Shown in pieces: positions 45,898 to 57,248 of a stretch of 64,000 nt of DNA. How positions within the stretch are numbered: the first letter of the stretch is position 1; the number at the start of each line of letters is the position of its first letter. The notes under the pieces were generated by a model, which made no database searches, was not told the origin of the DNA, and saw only the letters and a list, made by a program, of their open reading frames with translations. Made by a program: the position numbers and the translations under genes. The DNA comes from Callaeas wilsoni. Lineage: Eukaryota > Chordata > Aves > Passeriformes > Callaeidae. The stretch lies in contig VWPU01008494.1 in the NCBI GenBank assembly GCA_013398955.1, forward strand, positions 1 to 64,000, read 5' to 3'.

Positions 45898-48800
45898 CAT
45901 CTGTGTTAGGGCAGAAAATAATTTCACACAGTCAGAGCTTCTCCTGGGACCCAGTTCAGGGAACAGCCTTGGTTATTAACTGAGCTAAACTACACACTTA
46001 CTGTCAGTAGTGTATGCAAGGATTGCAGATAGCATAACACAAGACAGAGGTTTTTAATAGACCTGTAAATATAAACAAGACCTCGGGGCTGTCAGAAATC
46101 ATATGACTATCTGATGAAACGAGAGGGGCCATTCTTTGCAGCCTTATGTAATGCAACCATAAAGACAGGCCCACGTGTACGTGTGTATCCCAAGGGGGAG
46201 GTGAAGCACAGAGCAATTGTCAGTTCTGTTGTTTGGTAAGTTTTTAATGATGAGGAGAAGGACCTGCAGATAACAGGGATCAGTCTATGTCAGAAAGCTA
46301 GGATTTGGGCATCAGGCTGGGGAGGTTGGTTGAACTTGAGTATTTAGTTTAAAATGGAACCTGGGTCAGAAAGGCACATCCGTGGTTCAGTTATTAACCT
46401 GTGTATGAGTTCACTGTTCTAAGCCACATATCCACAGTGTGTGTACGGACAAAATACCTTCTGGCTTGTTGTCCAGTTTTCCTGCAGAATCAAAGAGTTC
46501 ATTCTGGCACCCTCAGACAAAATTTCTCCCTCCTAACCACATCAAGTGCATTCCTAGCATTTTCTCTAGGAGGTTACAATCATTTTAATCATAACTTGAG
46601 TAAAAGAATGTTGGCATTTGTCAACACATTTATAAAATCTTCACCTGGAATCTCTTTTTTCTTGCTAATGAAAAACACCTGACTGCAGAAAAGCATTAAT
46701 TGATGTAAAAGTGCTGGCAATGCAGCATGCAAACAGCAGATTTGATCTTGAGAACCGTGCCCATACCACAGCTTCACTATTTTGGCTTTTGTTCATCAAA
46801 TAGCTAAACACAGTTGTCTACATGACATCTCTTCTGCTGGAGAGCCGCAAGGAAACAAGGTGTGAAGTTGGACTGCCAACATCCTCCCTCCCTGCATGGG
46901 AATAAAGGAGAAGGGGTGTTGAATGAAAATGAAAATGAAAGGGGAAAGAGAAGATGAAGATGTGTGGAAGTTGCCCCAAAACAAAGTGGAAGATACTGGT
47001 ATTTGTTTGGAGAGTGCCACTCCATAACTGCAAAGAACAGCAAGCGTCTACAACATTTGTTCTCTTCCAGGAAATACAAACACATTGAATCAGACACTAA
47101 TAATGGTGATGTTAGTGTATATAATTCTCTTACCTGATTCTATCATTCTAAGAACAGCAGCTGATAGTTGTCACAGTCGTTTTTTGAAACAGAACCACCT
47201 TTGGAGAGACATTTGTGCATTTCCCATGCCAAATGTCACAGGTATATTGCCCTTCTTCATGTAAATGCACAGGTCACATCTCAGAGAAGTCTCAATTAAG
47301 CCGTTTTGTTAATTGTTAGTTGCTAATACATCGGCTGTGATACCTTTATTTCTGAAGAAACAGAATGGGAGTCTTTGGGCTGTGGGCTGTTTATTGCCCT
47401 AACCTTCTGAGGAGATGCTAATGGAGCAGCACAGAAATGTTTTCTTAACTCAGAGTAACAGCTGCAGCAGAAAGGTTTCATTAACTTTCTTCAACCACAC
47501 AAACATTTCAGGTTGAGACTGCTAAAGTCAATAATGAGATTTAGCCCTATCACCTATGCTAACAGCTGGAAACCCTCAGATACAGTCACTTTCTAATGCA
47601 TTGGTGAGATAGAATAAGGCAGGACAAAACTCAGGAGGCATTATCTGCTGTTATTTAAATTAAAACTACAGGAAAAATCCAGGCAGCAGATGTAATTTGG
47701 GACAATAGCTGTTTCCTGAGCTGTGTGCTGTGCAGAGCCCCTGCCATGGTGACCTGACCTGCTCTTCCTGAACTGGTAAGTGCTTGAGAAGGGCTGCAGA
47801 AGTGAGGTTGTATTTCAAAAGGATTTGTGGTAGCAAGCAAAAGTTCATCTGCCCACCTTGTCCCACCCAAAGGGAACTGCACTTCAGAGGTAACCTCCAA
47901 GCTGTGGAAAGTGTCAGATTGTCTGGTACTCGTGGTTGCAGAGGGAAATGTGAAAGGGGCTCTGAATACAGCACTGGGTCTGTTAGGAAGGTTTGCACTG
48001 CCAGTGGACCATGAACTTTGCAGTGCAGAGCATGCCTAACCCAGTCATTTTCCCTCACCTTCTTTCCTGTATGGCCCCTTTCCCAAGAAAAACCAACCGC
48101 AACATCATTTGGTCCACCTGTAGCTGGCAGCACATAACCCAAACACCTGCATGCCAGGCACAGCTGGATGTTTACTACAACTGACCCAGCACAGCGCAGG
48201 CTGCGTAGGCATTGTTTGATCAAGGTGGTTTGAGAGAAGGGAGCGTTGGAGAATAATTTGCAGCAAAATTAAGAAGCTGTGTTTTCCCTGGCTGCCTTCG
48301 TTTCCCTCCTCTCTTTAAAATTCTTCTTACTTTTTAACAATACTTGCTTTGGGCATGTGTTTGTGTTGAACCTGAGGAATTTTGTTTTGTTAAAAGAAGG
48401 GCATGTGTGCCTGCCAGCCAGATTTCCCTCTGCTAGCATAAAATCAGATGCATGGTACAGTCTCTCCTGGACAGTCTTTGGAAGTGTAGTGTGATTAAGA
48501 ATTACAGGAATATATTCCCCCACAGCTAAGCAAGTTATACAAAGTGACATCTGAGGGAAGTGGAGAAAAGCAACAAAACAATGAAGGTGTGCAAAGGAGA
48601 TAGAACCTTCAATGGAGACTCGGAGATGAGAGTGTAGATGAAAGAGTAGCTGGATGCAGGAAAAGGCAGAAAGTCAGTGAAACGGGATGTGACTCTCAAT
48701 GTAGTAAGGATATGGATGAAAAGAGTGAGAGGCCATAGTTGTGAGGCTTCTGAAAGAATGAAAATGTCAGTCACAGAAAGAGAGATTAGTACATGGAGAT

Positions 48801-51800
48801 GTGTAAAGTAAAAGCTATAATGCCATGGCATGAAAAAGTTATGCTGAAGAAGCGGTTGGACTAAATAATCTTCTGCAGCCCCTTTCGGTCTAAATGGTTC
48901 TGTGAAAGCAAGTCTACAAGCAATTAGTACATCAACGGATCATTATCACCATGTTTGTATTTTTGTAACACTCGCAAGCTTTGTGGCATCGAACACCATC
49001 CCTGCAGATGCAGCACAGGCAGATAGGATGATGTCCCATGCAGAATATTCACCCGTGTAACTCCTCTTACCTCTTGTTTTGTACTTCCACTTTGTCTCAC
49101 TAAATCTGAAGGACTTTATTATGTTTTCCTGTTTGTGATACTGTCCTCAAGGAAAATGACACAAAACAGTACCAGGTGTTTTCCTAAAACAGTAAGCAAT
49201 GTAATCAACTTTCACTTGCGTAAGAAACTCAGTGCAGTTTTTCTAAAGTGTAAGGGACAAAAGTGTCCCTGTCAGGAAAAAAAAAGTCAAAGCTTAACAA
49301 AGTGTCACCCAAGTAAAGTAGCCAGCTATTTAAATGTGCGGCTATCTGGCAATTTCATTTAGCTAATTAAACAAGATAGCCTGTTTCTAAAAGTCTGTCT
49401 CCTTGCTTTTCCTGAGTATTGGCTTATCTGAAAATATAGTTCCTTGAAAAAAAATTAATGAATGATCAGATCTGGAGAGTACCAAAAAACACACAAACTC
49501 CTCAAGAAACCAACTTTGTTGGGGTTCTACTTCTTCTGCAGGAGGAAAAGTTGCAGTAAACCCTTAATTCCCCCAGTCTCATTGAGAGAGTGCATCCGTT
49601 GGACAGGATGAAATGATTGGCATTTATTTTGTAGTATCAGACTTGCACGCATCTTTCTGGCATGTGGAAATGTGTCATGCGAACCTTTTGCTGGTGGAAA
49701 ACCCAGGCTTTTGGTCCTGTTTTTCAGCCTCCTCTCTGTATAGAGTTTCCCTACACCATAGTGGGGTGGTTACTGAAACAGTGCAAACAGTCAGCTCCGT
49801 TCAGGGCCTTGAACATAAACTGCTGCGGGCTGCTTTCTGTGCATGGATGCTCTTCCTCACAGCTAATCATCAGCAATTAGCTGCACCTCAGCTACAAATC
49901 CAGGAGTGACAAAACCCCTCTGCCCAAGTAATTCAGCTCACTGTGGAACTGCATTGTAGTGTTATGTCTGCTTTTCTAGCCTGTTTTGAGTGGTGTCTAT
50001 AACTACTCTTTCCTAGAAACAAAAGCCACTGAGCTCCTATGGGGAAATGCTCAGACTTCTTGAAATGCATTTGGGAGCTTTGACATGCTTAAGACTTCAG
50101 CATTCCCAAAGATTAACGGCTATTTCTGTGGTTTTCAGCATACTTCCAAAGGAACAGGAATTGAATCATCTAGAAAGTGACCAGCCAAGAAATCTAGAGT
50201 ATAGTGGAAAGGTCCCTAAAATATCTGCTGTAGAGAACAGTTTGGCTTTCCTGGCAATATTTAAATAAGATGGTTCTCATTATAATTTCCTTCTACTCTG
50301 ATAATAGGTGGCTGCCTTTCACAGGGACTCTTTGCAACTCACCTCATTCTTAATCCCAAGATACTTGGTTAATTTTTTAGATTCCCCATTGCAGTATTAG
50401 AGTATATGATAATCTTGAATTTCATGTAGCTTGTTTTAAAGATAATTTCTAAATTCCATATGTGTGAAAGAAAAACTTCAGAATATGGTGCAGGTATCCC
50501 TGAGAGGCTCAGAAACCAAGGGACAAAGGAAAAGAATCACAGGCATTTGTCTGTAGTCACATAATTTCCAAGATAAACACATAAAGTTCCCCTCTTTGTC
50601 TTTCCTCTTGCTGTTGCTTACTCTCTGCAGAACACTTTAGGTTCACCTGAGGTGTGGTGTTTATTTATTCACTTTTCCAGCACAAGTCATTCGCAAGTGG
50701 CCTGCAGGTTCCCATTAGAGAAATGAGAACTCCCAAACATGTTATTGCTCTCGCTTATCACCTGACAAGGACAACCAAAAATTGTTCTGTGGTCATTTTA
50801 ATGTTATGCAATGGGGGCTGAATGTGTCTTTGTTCCAGTCACCAAAAGCACTAAAATATTACTTTCTGAGAGCTGGACAAAATACTGCCCTTGGAAATAC
50901 ATGTCTGTCTCGATCTTGAAGTCTTTCTCATTTCATCTGGTTCTGGAGGAATATTTTTAGGTATTGAATTTAGCCCTTCAGAACGTCTTGTGGTTTCGTC
51001 CAGGATGGAGCTCAATAAATTACTCTCTTCACAAACAACCAAAGTGCGGCTCGGTGCTTTGGGTCTCCTACAGGGTTCAGAAGTTCAGAGCACAAAAGCC
51101 CATCTCAGTGTCCATCTTCCCATGCAAAACCAGCACTGGTTTGCAGGGACGGGTTCTACACCATGACTTTTAAGTGTCCATGCCAGTACTGCCCTCTGCA
51201 TCAGCTTTAGAGCAGAGGAGCTGATCTTTACGTCCCTCCTGTCCATCACACCTCTGTTAGGATTTGGTCAGGATTTCCAAGAGAAGCACGTGTGCTTACA
51301 CATGCACACCCACCTGCCCCCCCCATGCACACACACCAGGGGCATCCAAGTTTGTGAATGTTTTACTCTGCTGCCTTAATTAAATCAATATTTTTTATTA
51401 CGTGGGTCTGTGTTCTTTCTTTCAACACCTCTGTTTTTAGGTTATAATTCCTTTATATCTTCATTGTTTTTAGTAATTGGACAAAGTGTTTCCCAGCTTA
51501 ACTTTTTAGCGAATGGCAGGAATCCCAGCAGCCATGTCATGGGGCCAGGGTTTCAGTATTTCCAGAGACACACATTTGTCTAGGATATTTATGTCATATT
51601 TAACTTGGTTACTAAAAGCAGAATTCTAAGACTGGAAAAAAAAGTATCTTTTTTTTTTCTTCACAGTGTAGATTTACTTCTTATAAATGTGAGATTAGTA
51701 CCTCAGGAGTGATGGGTTTGACTGCACAGCATAGGCCAAGGCTCTGGCAGCTGAACCTCAGCTACAGCCAGTGGGTCTGGGTGTGGGGTTTCATACAGGG

Positions 51801-52062
51801 TGGTAGCAGTGCAATGTGAAATCCCTCTCCTCAGAATCCCTGGTGCAGGCATGAGGCCTCACCAAAACATGAAACAGCTGGAAGAAACCCCCCAGACCTT
51901 TCCTCACACCCGCCCAGGCTGAGCTGAGGTCTATAATCAGAATCTATGCTTCAGCCACCTCTACAGTGTCTGGATAGAAAAAAGAGGTTTACATGGGTAC
52001 TCCTTTATTTTTTCACCCAAGGAACAAACAAATCAAATTCATGTAATAACATCCAGCTGGAT
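45898..52062. other. Unassigned stretch; includes the longest open frame
   Basis: Apart from the CR1 end at 48850-48906 no mobile element is recognised. The longest open frame of the window (185 codons, minus strand, 47666-48223) lies in a GC-richer part where other frames on both strands are also open. It has no recognised motif, so it is probably chance. A GAAAAT tandem lies near 46921-46940, and a run of eight C at 51317-51324 next to CA repeats. A GTAAGT donor-like site on the plus strand near 47776 has no exon partner that I can see. Confidence 0.45.
48850..48906 (+). mobile_element. Short CR1 LINE 3' terminus
   Basis: AAGCGGTTGGACTAAATAAT, CTTCTGCAGCCCCTTTCGGT and CTAAATGGTTCTGTGAA match the last 55-60 bases of CR1 (GGTTGGACTAGATGATCTT, GAGGTCCCTTCCAACCTAAA, TGATTCTGTGA). 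Only the terminus is present, an extreme 5' truncation. Confidence 0.8.
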
Positions 52063-52080
52063 CCCTACAAATTTGTAGGG
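52063..52080. repeat. Perfect 18-bp palindrome
   Basis: CCCTACAAATTTGTAGGG is its own reverse complement. It sits at the left boundary of recognisable CR1 sequence, so it may mark a junction or a local inversion. Confidence 0.95.
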
Positions 52081-52330
52081 CCTGATTGGGAGACGTCCCA
52101 GCTGACTGGAAGCTGGCGAACATTGTGCCAGTTTTCAAGAAGGGCAAAAAGGAGAACCCCAGAAAGTACAGGCCTGCCAGTCTCGCTTCAGTGCCCAGTA
52201 AAATAATGGAAAAGATTATTCTGGGAGGTATTGAAAAACAGCTGGAGGACAATGCAGTCACTGGTCACAGCCAGCATGGCTTCATGAGGAGGAAGTCCTT
52301 CTTGTGGAAATGGACCTGCTTCTGTGACAG
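52078..52330 (+). mobile_element. CR1 LINE ORF2 reverse-transcriptase fragment, left part
   Basis: Translation from 52086 gives PADWKLANIVPVFKKGKKEN, then YRPASL, an EKIILGGIEKQLED segment and SQHGFMRRKS. These are the conserved finger-region motifs of the CR1 reverse transcriptase (DWR.AN..PI.KKG, YRP.SL, SQHGF..G.SC). The reading is interrupted at 52331 by an LTR, and the CR1 resumes at about 52782-52804. The left end is a 5' truncation or another break near 52078. The copy is dead: the frame ends inside the LTR. Confidence 0.92.
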
Positions 52331-52781
52331 TGATGTCTTAGGATTTTAGCTTTCATATTTTCATATAATTGTAATCCTGCAATTCTTTAGTGTACAACTC
52401 TGAACTCCATATAGAGTGTTAGCTACTGATTTCCCATTTTGGTCAGACACAACAATTCCTCTCTAGGCCTGAGAATCAAGGACGCCTCACTGTTTCAGGC
52501 CTCGAGAAATGTAAACAAAAGTGAGTTGGGGGGGAGCAAACTAAGGGAATGGGACTCCACTAGCTGAAGCTGTAATTGTACCATTAACCTCTGATATGCA
52601 CAAATGGACAAAACTTGTAAAAAAAAAAAAAACGTGTGGCTGTCATCTATTCTGGGTGCAGTCTCTGCAAGACTCCTGCACTGCCCAAGGTGCACCCTGT
52701 GAAGGCCTTTCAATAAATACCTGCCCTTTATCCTTTCACTCTGACCAGCCTCTGTTCCAGGTCAGCCTCTACAAGGCATCA
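52331..52781 (+). mobile_element. Solo LTR of the same family as 4408-4853 (copy 2), nested in CR1
   Basis: This 451-bp block aligns over its full length, inverted, with 4408-4853 and about nine in ten bases agree by eye. It starts TGATGTCTTAGG and ends ACAAGGCATCA. An AATAAA lies at 52712-52717. Where copy 1 has a unique 18-20-base stretch, this copy has a 14-A run (52619-52632). The octamer of copy 1 is split here by a 2-base insertion. A matching target duplication is not visible, and about 20 bases after the 3' end do not align well to CR1. The insertion post-dates the CR1. No retroviral gene is present. Confidence 0.87.
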
Positions 52782-53450
52782 GTTTTTGGTGACCACAAAG
52801 GGACTTAGTTGATCCAGGAAAGCCAATTGACGTAATCTTCTCGGATTTCAGTAAAGCTTTTGACACTCTCTCTCACAGGATCCTTCTGGACCAAATATCC
52901 TACACACAACTGGATAAGCACGTCATGCGATGGGTGAGCAACTGGTTCATGGGTTGGGCACAAAGAGTCATAGTGAATGGGGTGACATCAGGCTGGTGAC
53001 CTGTCACTAGTGGGGTTCTGCAGGGCTCTGTTCTTGACTCAGTTCTCTTCAACACCTTCATTAATGACTTTGATGCAGGACTGGAAGGGATAGTGAGCAA
53101 GTTCACCTTGTATTGGGAGGAGATGTTGACTCCCTTGAAGGGAAAGAGGTCCTGCCAAGAGATCTTGATGAATTAATTAAAGGGATGGGCAATCATCAAC
53201 TGTATGAAATTTAACAGAGGCAAGTGCTGGATTCGGCACCTGGGATGGAGCAAGCCCGATTGTGTGTATAAACTGGGGAAAAAGAGGCTGCAGAGCAGCG
53301 CTATGGAAGTGGACCTGGCGGTCCTGGTTGATGGCAAGTTGAATATGGGGTGCATCAGGCACAGCATCGCCAGCCAGGCAAGGGAGGGGATTGTCCCAGC
53401 CTGCTCTGCACTGGGACGACCTCACCTTGTAAATTGTGTGTATTTTCAGA
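52782..53450 (+). mobile_element. CR1 LINE ORF2 reverse-transcriptase fragment, right part
   Basis: After the LTR, CR1 continues with DFSKAFDTLSHRI (52848 onward), the A motif of the reverse transcriptase. SGVLQGSVL follows near 53010 (usual SGVPQGSIL), and then LFNTFINDFDAGLEG. The catalytic FADD that should follow is lost; the reading there is SKFTL and then out of frame. Later pieces match the thumb region (CMKFNRGKCWI, then VDGKLN). The fragment ends near CCTCACCTTGTAAATTGTGT, equivalent to the CCTCACCTCGAGTACTGTGT of CR1. Several frameshifts and stops make it inactive. Confidence 0.93.
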
Positions 53451-55274
53451 TACCGGCCATGGAGGCTAACGTGTGAGTCCTGCAAGTTTCTGACAACCTT
53501 TGCTGCTCACTAAAGCTACAGGACTTTCTAACTGCTTCACAGGATCAGGACCAAAAAGTGTCCAATACAGCCATCTTAGCAGACTCTTTAAGGATATATG
53601 CAGTACAGTATGCACCTAAATCCTTGCTGCCTCTTTGCTTTTTTTTTGTCAAAATTAACCCTTTGTACAAAACCAGGTGTGTTGTGCTGATGTTTCTTGT
53701 AAACCTCTATAATTCCTGTACACTTGGATGATTCTCAAGTGGAACTATGACTGCATACTATTTTACCTATAAACAATTTTACATTATCAACTTCTATACC
53801 AGTTAGGATCACCTACCATGACAATTAAAAATGCTTCTGCCTTGCCAAAAGGGAGGTCTGGGTGCCTTGACAGTGAACAAGTGAAACATAATCTGAATGA
53901 AATTGGATTTTTATATGTAGAGTTCTTGCAGGATCAGCCTGTAGGGGCATATCCAACTTTGCACATACAGTATTCTCTACAGTAAATGTACTTGCAAAGT
54001 TCCTCATATCCTTTTTATCAAGAATCAATATTGCTGAAATGTACGTATTCCTAACACCAAAATAATGATTACTTGCAAGAAGATGAAGGTTTCACTCACA
54101 AAATGAGATCACAAAGGAGAAAAGGATGTTCAAATTAAGACCAAGGCTTAATCTGGAGAACTGATGGACTTGAGATGATTTTGATGTTTCAAGGCTGAGT
54201 ATATAGCCATGTAGCACATTGGCTTTGTGTTGCAATAAGGCAGTATTGAGAAGCTGGGGCAAGCTCTGGTCAGAGACCCAGGCTGCAAAATTTGGGACCA
54301 AGAACTATGCACTATTTGTTCTTTGGAGGAAAAGTATATGGAAAGGGCCACACAGAGTGCAGTCGCTGCTCAATCTAGTTTTGAAATATGGGACTTGACA
54401 GCATCTGGGTGACTAAATCCTCCTGACACTTAGATTTGGCTCTATCTGACTTTTTGGATTTCCATTTTCCCTGACACCTTGAGGTACTTCTCTGCTTGAG
54501 TTCACCGCTTTTCCAGACTCGAGAGGATGGTGCAGCCTTGCATCATGCTTATGCCTGCCCCTGAACAGGATCCTCAGAACAGACACTTCAGCTCTTTGGG
54601 AAGATTATGTTGCTCACAAAATGCTGATGGAAGCTACCACTTTTAATGCAACAACAGGGAAACTGTCCTCCCATGCTTCCATATTTGCTTTCTTCTTTCA
54701 TTTTTTTTCCATGATGCAATAGGGGCAACATTCGTGCAAAAAGTTCTGTTTTAGTTCTTTCAGTCTCCTCCAGCACATTGCTTATGAGAGTATCTTGCTG
54801 AACAGGCCAAGATGGACACAATTTCTTCATCTTGTCCTGAAGCTGTGTAAATATGACAAACTTTCACCAGACCAGTGTGACAACATGGTTCTGTGACTTA
54901 AGGTGATCAGAAAGGAGGGTGGATTTTTGTCAAACAAGTGCTTTACATCAAACAAGTATTAGATAAAAGGCTGAAATCATCCAGGGGGACTGATGACTCA
55001 TTCTAGGTAGCTGTTAACTCAGTGTACAGACATTGAACAGATCACTACCTGAAGCACTTTAGTTTCTGATTCCATTTTGCTTAGCTGGCTCTGTGTTGAA
55101 AGCTGCTGTGTATGGCCCATCACTTGGGAATTTAGTTATGGAGGCCATAAACCCTTGCATCTTCTAGGTTTAAAATACTTACCTATTTTATGAGCTATAT
55201 TCCTTGATCCCTTCTGCCTAGCTTTGACAAAATCTGTATTATTGGCATATCTTTCTGTTATCTTTATACATACG

Positions 55275-55302
55275 TATTACTACTTTACATAAAGTAGTAA
55301 TA
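55275..55302. repeat. Perfect hairpin, 12-bp arms, 4-nt loop
   Basis: TATTACTACTTT (55275-55286), loop ACAT, then AAAGTAGTAATA (55291-55302). The arms are exact reverse complements. A 12-bp perfect stem with a tetraloop is rarer than chance predicts for this window. The flanks do not extend the stem, and no gene or mobile-element end is visible next to it. Confidence 0.95.
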
Positions 55303-55410
55303 TTCCAAACATGAAAAGTCTTAGCTGTTGTCAACTTACGAAATAGCACTGGCATGAGGATTGTGCCATGGGGATAAAGGGAAAAAATAAGCATAGGAAA
55401 GAGGCTTATA

Positions 55411-55580
55411 TCTTAGTCCTGCTTCTGAGTTTCCTCCTGTGTTGCCTAATGTCATTTAGGAAGGCCATTTCCTTCTGTATTGTTTTTTATTCACCCATTA
55501 AAGATGACAAGACTTGCTCTACAGGGGCATTGTGAGGTTTAATGAGCATTCACTAGAAGCTCTCACGTCCAAAAATGTTG
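55411..55580 (+). repeat. MIR/CORE-SINE relic
   Basis: CTTAGTCCTGCTTCTGAG, then TGTCATTTAGGAAGGCCATT, TATTCACCCATTAAAGATGA, CTTGCTCTACAGGGGCATTG and TGAGGTTTAATGAGCATTC match in order the GTCCTGCCTCTG-, CAAGTCATTTAACCTC-, AAATGGGGATAAT-, CTACCTCACAGGGGTGTTG- and TGAGGATTAATTA-type segments of amniote CORE-SINEs. The end, near CTCTCACGTCC, resembles the GCTTTGAGATCC box. Confidence 0.62.
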
Positions 55581-56264
55581 AAAGGGGGCATGAGCTGTGT
55601 GCCATAGGGCTAAGGCAAAACTATCTTATTTCTTTTATGTTTCTCTCCCCTTCATGTTCCTGCTCATCTTTGATTCAGGCACCACTGGAAGCCAAATGTA
55701 CTTGTTAAGACAGAAGAAAGCTAACATAAATAAAGCAAATAGCATCTGCTGGATTTCTGAGTTGAACTGGCTTATTGGGCAGTTAAAGTAAGACAGCAAA
55801 GGCTACAAGTGGGACTCCACAGCTAGGAGTAAGAGCAGGGAGAGGAATGAGATGGCAAAGAAAAGGGAAGGAGACAAGGTGGAGCTGGGCCTATCCTATG
55901 TTATCTAACCTCATCCTGGCAATAAAATATTAGACCTGGTCCAAATACAGCAAGAACATACTTCCAGACTTGACTCCACATGTTTCTTCCATCTTTGTCT
56001 GCAGTGTGTTGCTATTTAGCCATAGTCAGAAAACACTACATTAGACAAATCAAGTGTCATATTGGAAAATATGAACAGATCTATAGACTACTAGACAAGA
56101 GAAATAATCTTTTCTCACTACTCGATACTGGTAGCCCAATGCCACACTTCGGGACAGGCTAACCAGATGAAGTGGAAAGCAAGGCAAGTGGAATACTAGA
56201 GGTCTATGAAGTATGAATTAAGAGGAAACTTTGGAGGAATTGTGTTGGATAGTCTCCTTTCATC

Positions 56265-56530
56265 ACATCTGCTACCCAGACAGTCCCCAGCCTGTAACAC
56301 TTCAAAAAGCTTCTCCTTCTGTGGTGTGGGATTCTGCATATGTCCCCCTTGAATTTAATAAAGTTCCTGTTGGCCCATTTCTCCAGCCCATTTCTGTCCC
56401 TTAAAATGGCAGCCTTGCCCTGAAGCCTGTCAACTGTCCCCCCCAATTTCGTGTCGTCTGCAGGCTTGATGAAGGTGCACTCCATCACTCACTCCAGGTC
56501 TTTGGCAAAGACGTTAAACAGAATACAGCT
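56265..56530 (-). mobile_element. CR1 LINE ORF2 fragment
   Basis: On the minus strand the translation contains KPADDTKLGG with the catalytic Asp pair of the reverse transcriptase (usual KFADDTKLGG). It is followed by AAILRDRNGLEKWANRNFIK and CYRLG (usual AIQRDLDRLEKWADRNLMKF, then YRLG). Upstream of the AspAsp motif lies FNVFAKDLE, equivalent to the FNIFINDLD of CR1. About 265 bp of the palm-to-thumb region survive without the remainder of ORF2 or the 3' UTR, so it is truncated at both ends. It is a different, more diverged subfamily than the copy at 59327-60010. Confidence 0.9.
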
Positions 56531-57248
56531 TCCAAACAATATATTTCTTCCAGTTTCCTATAATTAGGACCACCTTGTAGCCAGTACATTTATTTCCAGC
56601 AAGAATAGGTGCCAGTTAAAAAGTGTCTATTGTACTCCAGGCAGGTGGCAGCTGTGGAAAAATAAGAATCTTTTACTGCTTAACCAGTTATATTAAAATC
56701 TGTGGAAAAATGGCTGACCAAAGTAATCAACCTCTGTGGTGGCCTGGTAAACAGAACACATACACTCTGAATTGCATCTACACTATAAATTATACTTTCT
56801 TATCATATTACTTACTTACCATTGCCAATTAGGAGGTAGTTTTCTTATATTACATCACTAAAGAGTGCATTGCTTGGTCAATTATCCCTGGGTGAACTGA
56901 AACACAATAGCTGATAGCCCACATTTTTATGTTGTGACATTTATTTAATTTTGTGTGCATGTGTCTGTAGGCACATTGTGGTGGAAAGCCTCTAATGAGA
57001 ACAGTTTGTTGATCCTCTGAATTCTGCATGTGCTTGCTTGTTCTTATTAAGCAGGCACTCTGGTCTATGGAAACAATCGAAACCACCTGCATTTCCTTTG
57101 AACCAGAGCCTTGCTTTCAACTGAGCATCCTCGTGTTGTAATACCTCATCATACGCACAGTAGGAAAAAGAGCTCACACATTTCGCTCCCACTGTGTGTA
57201 TCCAGTGAAAATTTGCCAGGCACGTAATCATGCATGTGTCATTACAAG

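Larger units (their letters stand above)
53451..56264. other. Unassigned stretch
   Basis: Besides the hairpin at 55275-55302 and the SINE relic at 55411-55580, listed separately, I see AT-rich sequence with a T run near 53639-53647 and no recognisable exon. Confidence 0.45.

Noticed and set aside
47666..48223. 185-codon frame as a protein-coding gene
   Set aside because: No known motif, no credible splice context, overlapping open frames on both strands due to composition. Kept only as a low-interest observation.
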